A stretch of DNA of 64,000 bases, from contig JARFNK010000001.1 in the NCBI GenBank assembly GCA_029167225.1, positions 310,001 through 374,000 of the forward strand. Direction: 5' to 3'. Below the pieces are notes generated by a model. It was not told the DNA's origin. It ran no database searches and saw nothing but the letters and a program-made list of their open reading frames with translations. This DNA comes from Sphingobium arseniciresistens (lineage in GTDB: Bacteria; Pseudomonadota; Alphaproteobacteria; Sphingomonadales; Sphingomonadaceae). Of the stretch, positions 10,095 through 19,406 are shown piece after piece. Every line of letters begins with the position of its first letter. Within the stretch, counting starts at the first letter, position 1. Position numbers and translations under genes: made by a program.

Positions 10095-10134
10095 GTTACG
10101 GCTCCTAATGTTTCGTGTGGTTCAGATATGCGGG

Positions 10135-10243
10135 AGGGCGCGATCCAAAGAGCGCGCCCTAACCCGGCAGCGTTTCAATTCCGCGTAACGTGCCGGCCCC
10201 GCCCCGCTCGCCACCATGCCAGTGGTCGAACGGAGCGGGGCGG
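10135..10243 (-). other. Hairpins in the rpsB-tsf spacer
   Basis: Two inverted repeats lie between rpsB and tsf. CCGCCCCGCTC (10199-10209) pairs with 10233-10243, with a small inner CCAC/GTGG stem. AGGGCGCG (10135-10142) pairs with 10153-10160 around a 10-base loop. No T-run follows. Likely attenuation or differential mRNA stability; function is inferred. Confidence 0.55.
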
Positions 10244-10253
10244 CTCAGTCACT

Positions 10254-11009
10254 TCAAGCCTCGACGGCTTCCTCGGCAGCCGGCTCGTCCAGCGCGCCGA
10301 TGTCGATGCCGGACGCCTGCTGGGCGCCACGGTTGCCCTTGGTCGCGGCAGCGGCGATCGCCTCGCAATACAGGCGGATGGCGCGGCTCGCGTCATCGTT
10401 CGCCGGAACCGGGAAGGCGATGCCGTCGGGCGAGACGTTCGAATCGAGGATCGCGACGACCGGGATACCCAGCGTGTTGGCTTCCTTGATCGCCAGTTCT
10501 TCCTTGTTCGCGTCGATCACGAACATGACATCGGGGATGCCGTTCATGTCGCGGATGCCGCCCAGCGAAAGCTCCAGCTTCTCGCGCTCGCGGGTCATCT
10601 GGAGGACTTCCTTCTTGGTGAAGCCGTGGGTATCGCCCGACAGCTTTTCCTCAAGGGTCTTCAGACGCTTGATCGAACCCGAAATGGTCTTCCAGTTGGT
10701 GAGCATGCCGCCCAGCCAGCGATGGTTGACGAAATGCTGGCCCGAACGGCGAGCGGCCTCTGCGATCGGGTCCTGCGCCTGGCGCTTGGTGCCGACGAAC
10801 AGAACCTTGCCACCGGCGGCGACGCTGGCCGACACGAAGTCGAGCGCGCGGGCGAACAGGGGCACAGTCTGCGAGAGGTCGAGGATGTGGATGCCGTTGC
10901 GATCGCCGAAGATATACGGCTTCATGCGCGGGTTCCAGCGGTGGGTCTGGTGGCCGAAATGGGCACCGGCCTCAATCAATTGCTGCATCGTGACGACAGG
11001 GGCCGCCAT
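10254..11009 (-). CDS. rpsB: 30S ribosomal protein S2
   Basis: Small-subunit protein that joins late and helps bind S1. 251 residues. Seen: [20 protein letters not shown], the [16 protein letters not shown] stretch, [13 protein letters not shown], and [20 protein letters not shown]. The tail is Ala/Glu-rich. The start ATG at 11009 has GGAGAAATACC upstream. It is the first gene of the minus-strand operon; its promoter must lie in 11010-11160, back to back with an SOS-boxed gene. Confidence 0.97.
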   Translation of the reverse strand: MAAPVVTMQQLIEAGAHFGHQTHRWNPRMKPYIFGDRNGIHILDLSQTVPLFARALDFVSASVAAGGKVLFVGTKRQAQDPIAEAARRSGQHFVNHRWLGGMLTNWKTISGSIKRLKTLEEKLSGDTHGFTKKEVLQMTREREKLELSLGGIRDMNGIPDVMFVIDANKEELAIKEANTLGIPVVAILDSNVSPDGIAFPVPANDDASRAIRLYCEAIAAAATKGNRGAQQASGIDIGALDEPAAEEAVEA

Positions 11010-11159
11010 GGTATTTCTCCTTACCGGTTGGACCTCTGGGAATCAGTGACCGAAGAACCAGCTTGAAGCCGGGACCGGCACCGGGATGTGCGATTCCCAT
11101 GTGGATTAGGGGCGCGCCTCTAACCGCTGCGCCCAGGCAATGCAAGCCCTATGCGACGC

Positions 11160-11203
11160 TTGACAGAATCGGGAGACGAGAACATAAAGTGAACATACGG
11201 AAC
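11160..11203 (+). promoter_or_regulatory. Sigma70-like promoter overlapped by a LexA-type box
   Basis: TTGACA (11160-11165), a 17-base spacer, then CATAAA (11183-11188) form a near-consensus promoter reading right. GAAC at 11180-11183 and GAAC at 11191-11194 are exactly 7 bases apart, which is the alphaproteobacterial LexA box GTTC-N7-GTTC read on the other strand. A third GAAC follows at 11200-11203. The box covers the -10 element, the classic repression geometry. The recA box in this window has the same form. Confidence 0.7.
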
Positions 11204-11278
11204 AAATGACGGTTTCACGCGATTCGAAACGTCCATGCAGGGCAAGGCGTGCGTCCGTTGCGGTGAAAGGGTAATGCG

Positions 11279-11533
11279 ATGTTCAGCGTGATCTCTGCTT
11301 TCGTTTTCGTGACGGCCTTCTCGCTCGCTGTCGGCACCATAGCCTATATGCTGCACGCATATAAGGAAAAGATGATCGCCGCGCTGCTGGTGGAGCCCAT
11401 CCCCCACAAGGTCCGCGAAACCCATGTCGCGGTGCAGCGCTTCCGCGGCGGTCCGGCAAGCACCCCTGCCCCGATGCGCCGCCGTCAGCGCCTGCCCATG
11501 GCCGGGCGCGCGCCAATGGCCGTCGCGGCCTGA
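11279..11533 (+). CDS. Small single-pass membrane protein, probably SOS-controlled
   Basis: Unrecognised 84-residue protein. Residues 3-25 form one hydrophobic helix (VISAFVFVTAFSLAVGTIAY) ending at a YKEK basic border, so the basic Pro/Arg-rich tail (PAPMRRRQRLPMAGRAPM) is predicted cytoplasmic. The ATG at 11279 has AAAGGG 7 bases upstream. Transcription would start near 11195 from a promoter whose -10 sits in a LexA-type box. It is divergent from rpsB and convergent with pssA. SOS-induced small membrane proteins that inhibit division (SidA in Caulobacter) suggest one possible role, but I see no clear sequence match. An ordinary small membrane protein is the alternative. Confidence 0.8.
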   Translation: MFSVISAFVFVTAFSLAVGTIAYMLHAYKEKMIAALLVEPIPHKVRETHVAVQRFRGGPASTPAPMRRRQRLPMAGRAPMAVAA

Positions 11534-11553
11534 ACGCGCCTGCGTGCCGACGA

Positions 11554-12351
11554 TCAGGCGCCCGGTGCTTCGGCAGCCCGGCGCTTCACCCGCGCATAGC
11601 TCATGACGCCGAAGGGGATGCACAGCACATAGGCAGCGCTGATCGCCAGCAGGGTGAGCCATGGGTTGGTGACGAGCAAGGCCGCGAGCAGTCCGGCCAG
11701 CGCAATGGCCTCCAGCCGCACCGTCTTGCGCAGCCGCAGCGACGTCCAGCTATAGGTCGCGACGTTGGAAATCATCAGGAACGCCGTGAACACTGCCCAC
11801 GGGGCCACCACATACCAGGCGCGGAAAATGTCCATCTCCGTCACCAGCCACAGGTAGATCGGCATGAAGGCAAGGCCCGCTCCCGCGGGTGCCGGCACGC
11901 CGGTCAGGAAGCCCGCCGCCTTGCGTGGCTGGATATCGGCATCGATATTGGCGTTGAACCGCGCGAGCCGTAGCGCGCAGCTCAGTGCATGGCACAGCGC
12001 GAAGATCCACCCGAATTTCGGCATCGCCTGCAGCGACCAGAGATAGAGGATCAGCGCGGGCGCGACGCCGAAGGCGATGCAGTCCGAGAGCGAATCCAGT
12101 TCCGCGCCGAAGCGGCTCTCGCCCCGCAGCATGCGGGCGATGCGTCCATCCAGCCCGTCGAGCACGCCGGCGAAGATGATGCAGGCGACCGCCTTTTCCC
12201 AGTCGCCCGACGCGCCGCCCGCCGCCGAAATACCGTAGCGCACCCCGGTCAGGCCGAAGCACAGCGCCATCGCCGTGACGGCATTGGGCGCGACCATCCG
12301 CAAGGTGATGCCGCGACGGAGCCCTGCCGGAATGGCGCGCCTCTGCCTCAT
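11554..12351 (-). CDS. pssA: CDP-diacylglycerol-serine O-phosphatidyltransferase
   Basis: Transfers phosphatidyl from CDP-diacylglycerol to serine, giving phosphatidylserine in the inner membrane. 265 residues, multi-pass. The CDP-alcohol phosphatidyltransferase motif is intact: [20 protein letters not shown] followed by LDSLSD (DGxxAR-x8-G-x3-D-x3-D). It overlaps psd by four bases (12348-12351), so synthesis and decarboxylation of phosphatidylserine are coupled. Substrate supply comes from CdsA encoded at 6.2 kb. Confidence 0.94.
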   Translation of the reverse strand: MRQRRAIPAGLRRGITLRMVAPNAVTAMALCFGLTGVRYGISAAGGASGDWEKAVACIIFAGVLDGLDGRIARMLRGESRFGAELDSLSDCIAFGVAPALILYLWSLQAMPKFGWIFALCHALSCALRLARFNANIDADIQPRKAAGFLTGVPAPAGAGLAFMPIYLWLVTEMDIFRAWYVVAPWAVFTAFLMISNVATYSWTSLRLRKTVRLEAIALAGLLAALLVTNPWLTLLAISAAYVLCIPFGVMSYARVKRRAAEAPGA

Positions 12352-13106
12352 TGCAGCACGCCGAAAATCGTGCTCGCGTCGCCAAGCCGGGCGATGACGG
12401 TCTCGCCCGCAACGGTGCGCTGGCCAAGGACCACCTTGGGCTGCGTGCCAGCGGGCAGATAGACGTCCACCCGGCTGCCGAAGCGGATGAGGCCGATGCG
12501 CTGGCCGGCCGCGACCATATCGCCCGGCTTCACGAACGGCACGATCCGCCGCGCCACCAGCCCTGCGATCTGCGTGAAGCCGATCCGCACGCCATCGGCA
12601 CGCTCGACCAGGATATGCTGGCGCTCATTATCCTCGCTCGCCTTGTCGAGATCGGCATTGAGGAACTTGCCGGAGATGTAGACGACCGACTTCACGATGC
12701 CGGTGATCGGGGTGCGATTGATATGCACGTCGAACACGCTCATGAAGATCGACACGCGCATCATCGGCTGATCGCCCAGTCCGGCCTCGCCCGCCATTTC
12801 GCGCGGCGGGGGCACCATCTGGATCAGCGTGATGAGGCCATCGGCAGGCGCGATCACCAGATTTTCGTCCTGCGGCGTCGCGCGTACCGGATCACGGAAG
12901 AAGGTGAGCACCCAGATGGTGACGATCACCATCAGCCAGCCGACGACTTCCCAGCCGACAATGAAGAACAGCGCGGTGATCGCCGCTGCGATCAGACCGA
13001 ACTTGCGCCCTTCCGGGTGCACCGCGGGGAAACGCCATTTGACCCCGCCCTGGCTGGTCATTGCGGGATCGGAGCTAGGGCTCGTCGTAAATTCAGTCTT
13101 GTCCAT
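12348..13106 (-). CDS. psd: Phosphatidylserine decarboxylase proenzyme
   Basis: Decarboxylates phosphatidylserine to phosphatidylethanolamine using a pyruvoyl group made by self-cleavage. 252 residues, the short class. The self-cleavage Gly-Ser lies in [16 protein letters not shown] near the C-terminus. Family residues also appear in [10 protein letters not shown] and [13 protein letters not shown]. The N-terminus has a membrane-associated stretch ([20 protein letters not shown]). Directly upstream of and overlapping pssA. Identification is firm. Confidence 0.93.
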   Translation of the reverse strand: MDKTEFTTSPSSDPAMTSQGGVKWRFPAVHPEGRKFGLIAAAITALFFIVGWEVVGWLMVIVTIWVLTFFRDPVRATPQDENLVIAPADGLITLIQMVPPPREMAGEAGLGDQPMMRVSIFMSVFDVHINRTPITGIVKSVVYISGKFLNADLDKASEDNERQHILVERADGVRIGFTQIAGLVARRIVPFVKPGDMVAAGQRIGLIRFGSRVDVYLPAGTQPKVVLGQRTVAGETVIARLGDASTIFGVLQ

Positions 13107-13233
13107 CGCGCCGTCTTAGGGAGTGCATACGGGCATGACAACGCCGTTGGAGCGGAATGGCTGCGCCGCCCCCACATATGCTCTACACAACTGCATCAAT
13201 CCCGGCATGCAGATCGCAAGCCGATCGCCCGCC

Positions 13234-13578
13234 TCAGCTCGTCGCAACACCAAGCTGCTCCAGCCATGCCCGCGCCTGCTTGGGCTCGCCCACCGCGCTC
13301 GACGGCACCGGCCCGCGCGAGGCCAGGAACTGCTGATGCAGCGCAAAGGCTTCCATGGAGAGTTGCTCCCGCATCCCGTCGATCGTCTCGCCCAGTTCGG
13401 TCAGATGATCGACGACCGGTGCGACGGCGGCCCTAACGCGGCGATCCTGCTGGTGATCGAACAGCCCCCATTGCCCCGCCGCCGTCTTCTGCAGCGCGGC
13501 AATGAGCGCAACGCGATATTCCTCTTCCAATTCCACCCTGTGGGTGTCGAGACGTTCCAGACGATCAGCTTTGGCCAT
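13234..13578 (-). CDS. Conserved-looking hypothetical protein, 114 residues
   Basis: Not recognised. Mostly helical and charged: MAKADRLERLDTHRVELEEE opens a helical region, with no signal peptide or membrane segment. The start at 13578 is chosen over the longer frame to 13743, which would run into the icd upstream region and has poor composition there. The overlapping plus-strand frame (13123-13623) is Arg/Pro-rich and looks like a shadow. Divergent from icd; the 3' end is about 130 bases from psd. Function unknown. Confidence 0.72.
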   Translation of the reverse strand: MAKADRLERLDTHRVELEEEYRVALIAALQKTAAGQWGLFDHQQDRRVRAAVAPVVDHLTELGETIDGMREQLSMEAFALHQQFLASRGPVPSSAVGEPKQARAWLEQLGVATS

Positions 13579-13758
13579 CCCCGTCCTTATCGCGCGATCC
13601 GCCGCAACCAAAGCGGGAAGTGAGGAAGCGCGCGCAATTGCCTTTTTGTGTATGCGTCTCAATCGCAGCATATTTCTCCCGTGCGGGAGTTGAACATTGC
13701 TCCTCATTTCCCTAGACGCTTGCGCATCCCCATCCACAGGCAAAGAGCGGAACTACGC

Positions 13759-14979
13759 ATGGCGAAGATCAAGGTGAAGAACCCGGTCGTCGAAATCGAC
13801 GGCGATGAAATGACCCGGATCATCTGGGAATGGATCCGTGAGCGCCTGATCAAGCCCTATCTCGACATCGACCTGAAATATTACGACCTGTCCGTCGAGA
13901 AGCGTGACGAGACCAGCGACCAGATCACCATCGATTGCGCCAATGCGATCAAGGAATATGGCGTCGGCGTGAAGTGCGCCACCATCACGCCGGACGAAGC
14001 CCGCGTCGAGGAATTCAAGCTCAAGAAGATGTGGAAGTCGCCCAACGGCACCATCCGCAACATCCTGGGCGGCGTCGTCTTCCGCGAACCGATCGTCATC
14101 AAGAACGTCCCCCGCCTGGTGCCGGGCTGGACCGACCCGATCGTGGTCGGCCGTCATGCCTTTGGCGACCAGTACAAGGCGACCGATTTCAAGGTGCCCG
14201 GCCCCGGCAAGCTGCGCCTGATCTGGGACGGCGAGAATGGCGAGAAGATCGAGGAAGAAGTGTTCAACTTCCCCTCCTCCGGCGTTGCCATGGGCATGTA
14301 CAACCTGGACGAATCGATCCGCGATTTCGCTCGCGCCAGCATGAACTACGCGTATGACCGCAAGTGGCCGCTGTACCTTTCGACCAAGAACACGATCCTC
14401 AAGGCCTATGACGGCCAATTCAAGGATATCTTCCAGGCCGTGTTCGACGCCGAGTTCGCCGACAAGTTCAAGGAAGCGGGCATTGTCTATGAGCACCGCC
14501 TGATCGACGACATGGTCGCCTCCGCGCTGAAGTGGAGCGGCAAGTTCGTGTGGGCGTGCAAGAATTATGACGGCGACGTGCAGTCGGACACCGTGGCGCA
14601 GGGCTTCGGCTCGCTGGGCCTCATGACCTCCGTGCTGATGTCGCCCGACGGCAAGACCATCGAGGCGGAAGCTGCGCACGGCACCGTCACCCGCCACTAC
14701 CGCATGCACCAGCAGGGCAAGGCGACCTCCACCAACCCGATCGCCTCGATCTTCGCCTGGACGCAGGGCCTGTCCTTCCGCGGCAAGTTCGACGAGACGC
14801 CGGACGTGGTGAAGTTCGCCGAAACGCTGGAAGCGGTCTGTATCAAGACCGTCGAGAGCGGCAAGATGACCAAGGATCTGGCGCTGCTGATCGGCCCCGA
14901 TCAGGCATGGATGACCACGGAGCAGTTCTTCGAGGCGATCCGCGTCAACCTGGAAGCAGAAATGGCGAGCTGGGCCTGA
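13759..14979 (+). CDS. icd: NADP-dependent isocitrate dehydrogenase (dimeric, 406 residues)
   Basis: Oxidatively decarboxylates isocitrate to 2-oxoglutarate in the TCA cycle, producing NADPH. The protein starts [20 protein letters not shown] and belongs to the subfamily shared with eukaryotic cytosolic/mitochondrial enzymes rather than the E. coli type. Seen: the substrate-binding segment [39 protein letters not shown], and the NADP region [17 protein letters not shown]. An upstream in-frame extension to 13648 is rejected because the family begins at MAKIKV. A rho-independent terminator follows at 15060. Confidence 0.97.
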   Translation: MAKIKVKNPVVEIDGDEMTRIIWEWIRERLIKPYLDIDLKYYDLSVEKRDETSDQITIDCANAIKEYGVGVKCATITPDEARVEEFKLKKMWKSPNGTIRNILGGVVFREPIVIKNVPRLVPGWTDPIVVGRHAFGDQYKATDFKVPGPGKLRLIWDGENGEKIEEEVFNFPSSGVAMGMYNLDESIRDFARASMNYAYDRKWPLYLSTKNTILKAYDGQFKDIFQAVFDAEFADKFKEAGIVYEHRLIDDMVASALKWSGKFVWACKNYDGDVQSDTVAQGFGSLGLMTSVLMSPDGKTIEAEAAHGTVTRHYRMHQQGKATSTNPIASIFAWTQGLSFRGKFDETPDVVKFAETLEAVCIKTVESGKMTKDLALLIGPDQAWMTTEQFFEAIRVNLEAEMASWA

Positions 14980-15059
14980 CACCCCATCGCCTGGCGCCCG
15001 CACCGATCCGCATCGTGGAACCGGCGCGGACTTAAGGGCGGGCGCCACGGAAAAAGAAC

Positions 15060-15092
15060 GCGCGTCGATCGTTATGATCGGCGCGCTTTTTT
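15060..15092 (+). terminator. Rho-independent terminator after icd
   Basis: GCGCGTCGATC (15060-15070) pairs with 15076-15086 with one mismatch, a 5-base loop GTTAT and a run of six T (15087-15092). It lies 80 bases after the icd stop and ends that transcript before the GNAT-nitrilase gene. Confidence 0.85.
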
Positions 15093-15208
15093 CTTGCGGC
15101 ATGTACATTCACGGCGCTTTTCCTTGAAACGGCAAGGAGGCGGGCACGCATGACGATCAGCGGCGGCGGCCCCGCCCATTCAACATCCAGCAATCAGGAA
15201 CGGACGAA

Positions 15209-16822
15209 ATGACCACGACCGGACGGAAACGCCTCGACATCCGCAACGCGCTTCCCTCCGACGTGCGGGCGATCATCCGGCTCATCGGTCGTGTCTATCC
15301 CGACATGCCAAGCTATGCCCCCGCCATGGTCCGCGGGCAGATCAACAACTTCCCGCAGGGCTGCTTCGTCGCGCTCTACGACAACAAGGTCGTGGGCTAT
15401 TGCGCGACCATGCGGGTCAGCAAGGCGATGGCCTTCGCGCCACATGACTGGGAGGAAATCACCGCCAACGGTTTCGGCACGCGGCACAGCGCGGCGGGCG
15501 AGTGGCTGTACGGCTATGAAATGGCGGTCGACCCCAAGCAGCGCGGCCTGCGCATCGGCCAGCGCCTGTATGACGAGCGCAAGGAACTGGCCGAGGAACT
15601 CGACCTGCACGGCATCGTCATCGCGGGGCGGATGCCCGGCTATGCCCGCGCCCGGCGCAAGGTCGCGGGGCCGGAGGATTATCTGGACAAGGTCGTCTCC
15701 GGCAAGCTGCCCGATCAGGTCATCAGCTTCCAGCTCAAGAACGGGTTCGAACCGCTGGGCGTCCTCAAGGGCTACCTGCCCGAGGACAGGGTTTCGGCCG
15801 GCAATGCCGCGCATCTGGTGTGGCGCAACCCCTATGTCGACCCGGACGAAGCGCCCGAGATGCGGGTGCCGCGCGGCGTCGAGAGCGTACGCCTCGCCAC
15901 CTGCCAGTTGCAGGCGCGCGCGGTGGAGGACTTCGCCGGCTTCGTCCGCAACGTCGAATATTTCGTCGATGTCGCGGCGGACTATCGCTCCGACTTCATC
16001 GTCTTCCCCGAGCTGTTCACCCTACCGCTGCTGTCCTTCGAGACGGAGAAGCTCTCGCCCATCGAGGCGATCGACCGCCTCACCGCCTACACCCCGCGCC
16101 TCACGAAGGAACTGGCGCGCATGGCGCTGGAATATAATATCAACATCATCGGGGGGTCGCACCCGACCCGCACCGACGATGGCGACATCCAGAACATCGC
16201 CTATGTCGCGCTGCGCGATGGCTCCGTCCATGCGCAGGAAAAGATCCACCCGACCCCCAACGAGGCTTTCTGGTGGAACATCAAGGGCGGCGATTCGCTC
16301 GACGTCATTCAGACCGACTGCGGCCCGATCGGCGTGCTCATCTGCTATGACAGCGAGTTCCCGGAACTGGCGCGCCGGCTGGTGGACCAAGGCGCGCGTA
16401 TCATCTTCGTGCCTTTCTGCACCGACAGCCGATCAGGCTATATGCGGGTGCGCTACTGCGCGCAGGCCCGCGCGATCGAGAACCAGTGCTATGTCGTGAT
16501 GTCGGGCAATGTCGGCAACCTGCCCAATGTCGACAATATGGACATCCAATATGCGCAAAGCTGCATCCTCACCCCTTGCGACCTGCCCTTCGCACGGGAC
16601 GGGATCGCCGCGGAGGCGAGCGAGAATGTCGAGACGCTGACCATCGCCGACGTGAACCTTGCCGACCTCAGCTGGGCACGGGCGGAGGGCACGGTCCGCA
16701 ACCTGCGCGACCGCCGGTTCGACCTCTACCATATCGAGTGGGACAGCAATCCCGACCATACGCACGCCCCAAGCGGCGGCCCGGTGCCGGCCGGCGGCCA
16801 TAATTCGCCCGGCGGCGGCTGA
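15209..16822 (+). CDS. Bifunctional GNAT N-acetyltransferase / carbon-nitrogen hydrolase fusion
   Basis: Two-domain cytosolic enzyme of 537 residues. Residues about 10-210 are a GNAT domain (acetyl-CoA loop near VDPKQRGLRIGQRLYDE). Residues about 230-515 are a nitrilase-superfamily amidase with the full triad: Glu in FPELFTLPL, Lys in EKIHPTPNE, Cys in VLICYDSEFPE. The fusion is a known annotation class in proteobacteria, but substrates are not settled. The N-terminal domain may acetylate an amine that the C-terminal domain can hydrolyse, or may act in amide salvage; this is inference. No operon partner is evident: terminator upstream, antiporter 71 bases downstream. Confidence 0.88.
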   Translation: MTTTGRKRLDIRNALPSDVRAIIRLIGRVYPDMPSYAPAMVRGQINNFPQGCFVALYDNKVVGYCATMRVSKAMAFAPHDWEEITANGFGTRHSAAGEWLYGYEMAVDPKQRGLRIGQRLYDERKELAEELDLHGIVIAGRMPGYARARRKVAGPEDYLDKVVSGKLPDQVISFQLKNGFEPLGVLKGYLPEDRVSAGNAAHLVWRNPYVDPDEAPEMRVPRGVESVRLATCQLQARAVEDFAGFVRNVEYFVDVAADYRSDFIVFPELFTLPLLSFETEKLSPIEAIDRLTAYTPRLTKELARMALEYNINIIGGSHPTRTDDGDIQNIAYVALRDGSVHAQEKIHPTPNEAFWWNIKGGDSLDVIQTDCGPIGVLICYDSEFPELARRLVDQGARIIFVPFCTDSRSGYMRVRYCAQARAIENQCYVVMSGNVGNLPNVDNMDIQYAQSCILTPCDLPFARDGIAAEASENVETLTIADVNLADLSWARAEGTVRNLRDRRFDLYHIEWDSNPDHTHAPSGGPVPAGGHNSPGGG

Positions 16823-16893
16823 ACGAGCAGAAAACTGCGAATTTCTCCGCCTGAGCGCTTGGCACGACGAGCGATTGCCGCTCTAATGCCGGC

Positions 16894-18666
16894 ATGGCAT
16901 TGGATGTGGGACATAGCGGCTTCAGCGACGCCCTGGTGATCCTGGGCGCGGCCGGCTTCGTCATCCCCGGCTTTGCCCGTTTCCGCATCAGCCCGGTGAT
17001 CGGCTTCATCCTGGTCGGCCTGCTCGTCGGGCCGGCGGGCCTGGGATCGCTGGTCGGGCAATATCCCTGGCTGTACCACGTCACCATATCCAACAGCGCG
17101 GCGATAGAACCCTTTGCCGAGCTGGGCATCATCCTGCTGCTCTTTTCCATTGGCCTCGAACTCAGCTTCAAGCGGCTCTGGTCGATGCGGCGGCTGGTAT
17201 TCGGCGTCGGCGCGGCGGAGCTGATCGGCAGCGCGCTCTTGATCGGCGCGGCGCTCTACCTGATGGGGCAGCAGCTGGGCGGCGCCATCGGCCTTGGCCT
17301 TGCGCTCGCCCTGTCGTCCACGGCGCTGGTGCTGCCGATGGTCGGCACCCAGGGGGCGGTGGGCCGATCCGCCTTCTCGATGCTGTTGTTCGAGGATCTG
17401 GCGCTCGTCCCCATCATCTTCCTGCTGGGCGCGCTCGCCCCGACCGCGACCGAGGAGGGATGGAACGGGCTTGTCCAGACGCTGGCGATCGGCGGCGCGA
17501 CCATTATCGCGCTGCTCATCCTCGGGCGCTTCGTCCTGCCCCATATCTTCAGCCAAGCCGCGCGGACGAAAAGCCCGGAGGTGTTCCTGGCCGCGAGCCT
17601 GCTGGTCGTCATCACCGCCAGCCTCGCCACCGCGCTTGCCGGGCTCTCCCCCATCGTCGGCGCGCTGCTGGCGGGCCTGCTGATCGCCGAGACCGACTAT
17701 CATGGCGAGGTCGAGGTGATGACCGCGCCGTTCAAGGGGCTGGCGCTCGGCGTCTTCCTCATCACCGTGGGCATGAGCCTGGACGTGCGCGTCATCATCG
17801 CCAACTGGGCCAGCCTCGCCCTCGCCGTGGTCGGCGTGGTCTTCGCCAAGACAGTGGTAACGGCGCTGCTGCTACGCATATCGGGCGCGCGCCGCGCGCT
17901 GGCGCTGGAGGTCGGCGTGCTGATGTCCAGCCCTTCGGAAACGACCCTGATCGTGCTGACCGCCGCCTCCGCCGCGCAGCTCATCCAGCCGCAGACCGCT
18001 GCTTTCTGGCAGATCGTGACCGCGGTGGGCCTCACCATCACGCCGCTGCTCGCGCGTGTCGGCCATGACATCGCCCGCCGCATCGAGTTGGCATCGGGCG
18101 AGGAGCCGCCGCCGATGGGCGAGGAAGGCAGCCAGCCCGCCGCCGTCGTGATCGGCTTCGGCCGGGTGGGCCGCATGGTCTGCGACCTGCTGCGCACCCA
18201 CAACCAGCCCTTCATCGTCGTCGAATCGGACGCCGACGTCGTGGCCGAAGCCCGGCGCGAGGGCTATCCGATCACCTTTGGCGACGTCACCCGCGCGGAA
18301 ATGCTTGACAAGCTGCGCCTGGGCCATGCCCGTGCGCTGATCCTGACCATGGATGATCCGGTGCTGTCGGTCCGCGTCACCAGCCGGGTGCGCGGCTGGG
18401 TGCCGGACCTGCCCATCATCGTGCGCGCCCGCGACACCGATCATGCCGCCCAGCTCTACAAGGCGGGCGCGAGCGATGCGGTGCCCGAAACGCTGGAAAG
18501 CTCGCTGCAGCTGGCCGAGACCGCGCTGGTCGACCTTGGCGTCGCCATGGGGCCGGTGATCGCCTCCATCCATCAGGCCCGCGAGAACCTGCGCGAGGGC
18601 ATAAAGGATGCGGCCAATCTGGAGACCGCGCCCAAGCTGAGGAAGCTGCGGGCCGAGGACGCCTGA
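16894..18666 (+). CDS. CPA2-family cation:proton antiporter with RCK/TrkA-N domain (KefB/YbaL-like)
   Basis: Monovalent cation/proton antiporter of the inner membrane, 590 residues. Residues about 5-390 hold around twelve membrane helices, including IILLLFSIGLELSFKRLWSM, typical of the CPA2 core. Around residue 419, VVIGFGRVGRMVCDLL is a Rossmann GxGxxG loop of an RCK N domain that binds NAD(H) or another nucleotide and gates transport. There is no clear C-terminal RCK_C domain. The start ATG follows the GNAT-nitrilase gene by 71 bases. The ion specificity (K+ or Na+) cannot be read from sequence. Confidence 0.88.
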   Translation: MALDVGHSGFSDALVILGAAGFVIPGFARFRISPVIGFILVGLLVGPAGLGSLVGQYPWLYHVTISNSAAIEPFAELGIILLLFSIGLELSFKRLWSMRRLVFGVGAAELIGSALLIGAALYLMGQQLGGAIGLGLALALSSTALVLPMVGTQGAVGRSAFSMLLFEDLALVPIIFLLGALAPTATEEGWNGLVQTLAIGGATIIALLILGRFVLPHIFSQAARTKSPEVFLAASLLVVITASLATALAGLSPIVGALLAGLLIAETDYHGEVEVMTAPFKGLALGVFLITVGMSLDVRVIIANWASLALAVVGVVFAKTVVTALLLRISGARRALALEVGVLMSSPSETTLIVLTAASAAQLIQPQTAAFWQIVTAVGLTITPLLARVGHDIARRIELASGEEPPPMGEEGSQPAAVVIGFGRVGRMVCDLLRTHNQPFIVVESDADVVAEARREGYPITFGDVTRAEMLDKLRLGHARALILTMDDPVLSVRVTSRVRGWVPDLPIIVRARDTDHAAQLYKAGASDAVPETLESSLQLAETALVDLGVAMGPVIASIHQARENLREGIKDAANLETAPKLRKLRAEDA

Positions 18667-18903
18667 GCCGGACGGTTAGGGGCTTGGTGGATCGCAAGCC
18701 GCCATCCCCTTCGGTCCCCAGGTCCGTAAAGACGGCGCGCATCCGGCCTGTTCACCCCGGATACGTCCTCGCCTCTCCACGCGACTCATCTGTGGGGCCG
18801 TTCGGCGCAAAGTCCGCCGCCTAGTCGTCGCTTCGTCTTGCCCGCCGCAGCCATGATGGCCTAGCCGGAGGCCGACAGGGGGGGCAGGAAAAGGGACTTA
18901 TCC

Positions 18904-19302
18904 ATGAAGCATCTGATCCTCCGGGCAAGCGCAGTCGCCACAGCGGCGCTGACGTTCGCAGCCATGCCTGCCCATGCCCAAGGGCTTGTCGCAGAAGCGA
19001 ATGCCGCGCGCTCCCATGGCCAGTGGGGCGCGGAACTGGGTGGCGGGTTCAACCTTGCCAGCGGCCCGTTCTCGCTGCGGCCAATGGCCGGCGCCTTCAT
19101 TGGCGATGACACCCGGCTCTATGTGAAGGGCGAGGCGACCGTGACCATTCCGGCCTTCCTGGAAATCGGCGCGGGCGCACGGCTCATCAGCGACCATCTG
19201 CGCGCCTATGGCACCGCATCCGTCCCCCTCGGCCCGATGGTGCGGCTGAAAGGCAATCTGGGTGATGGTTATGGCGCAGTGGGCTTGAGCCTGCGCCTCT
19301 AG
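18904..19302 (+). CDS. Small exported protein, possible outer-membrane barrel fragment
   Basis: Unrecognised, 132 residues. A Sec signal peptide (MKHLILRASAVATAALTFAA...PAHAQ) is followed by alternating Gly-rich beta-strand-like segments (WGAELGGGFNLASGPFSLRP, LEIGAGARL, VPLGPMVRLKG). It ends GLSLRL rather than a terminal Phe. A strong AAAAGGGA ribosome-binding sequence lies upstream. It could be a small periplasmic or outer-membrane beta protein; no catalytic motif is visible. The 18667-18903 gap upstream shows no gene. Confidence 0.75.
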   Translation: MKHLILRASAVATAALTFAAMPAHAQGLVAEANAARSHGQWGAELGGGFNLASGPFSLRPMAGAFIGDDTRLYVKGEATVTIPAFLEIGAGARLISDHLRAYGTASVPLGPMVRLKGNLGDGYGAVGLSLRL

Positions 19303-19369
19303 CGGAGGGCGGAGCGCATGCCCGGCGAGGCCGGGCTGCGAAAAGACATCGCCTTGCGGCACAGGCTCT

Positions 19370-19391
19370 GTATAGGGGGATATATACCCCT
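19370..19391 (+). promoter_or_regulatory. AT-rich dyad upstream of modA (candidate ModE operator)
   Basis: GTATA at 19370-19374 and TATAC at 19383-19387 form a dyad with an 8-base spacer, 19 bases before the modA ATG; nested AGGGG/CCCCT repeats are also present (19374-19378, 19387-19391). TATA-type half-sites are characteristic of molybdate boxes bound by ModE, and a modE gene lies at the end of this locus. Binding is inferred. Confidence 0.5.
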
Positions 19392-19406
19392 GTCCTGGAG
19401 ACATTG

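Noticed and set aside
13753-15108. 451-residue minus-strand open frame
   Set aside because: Opposite icd; also covers the icd terminator. Shadow.
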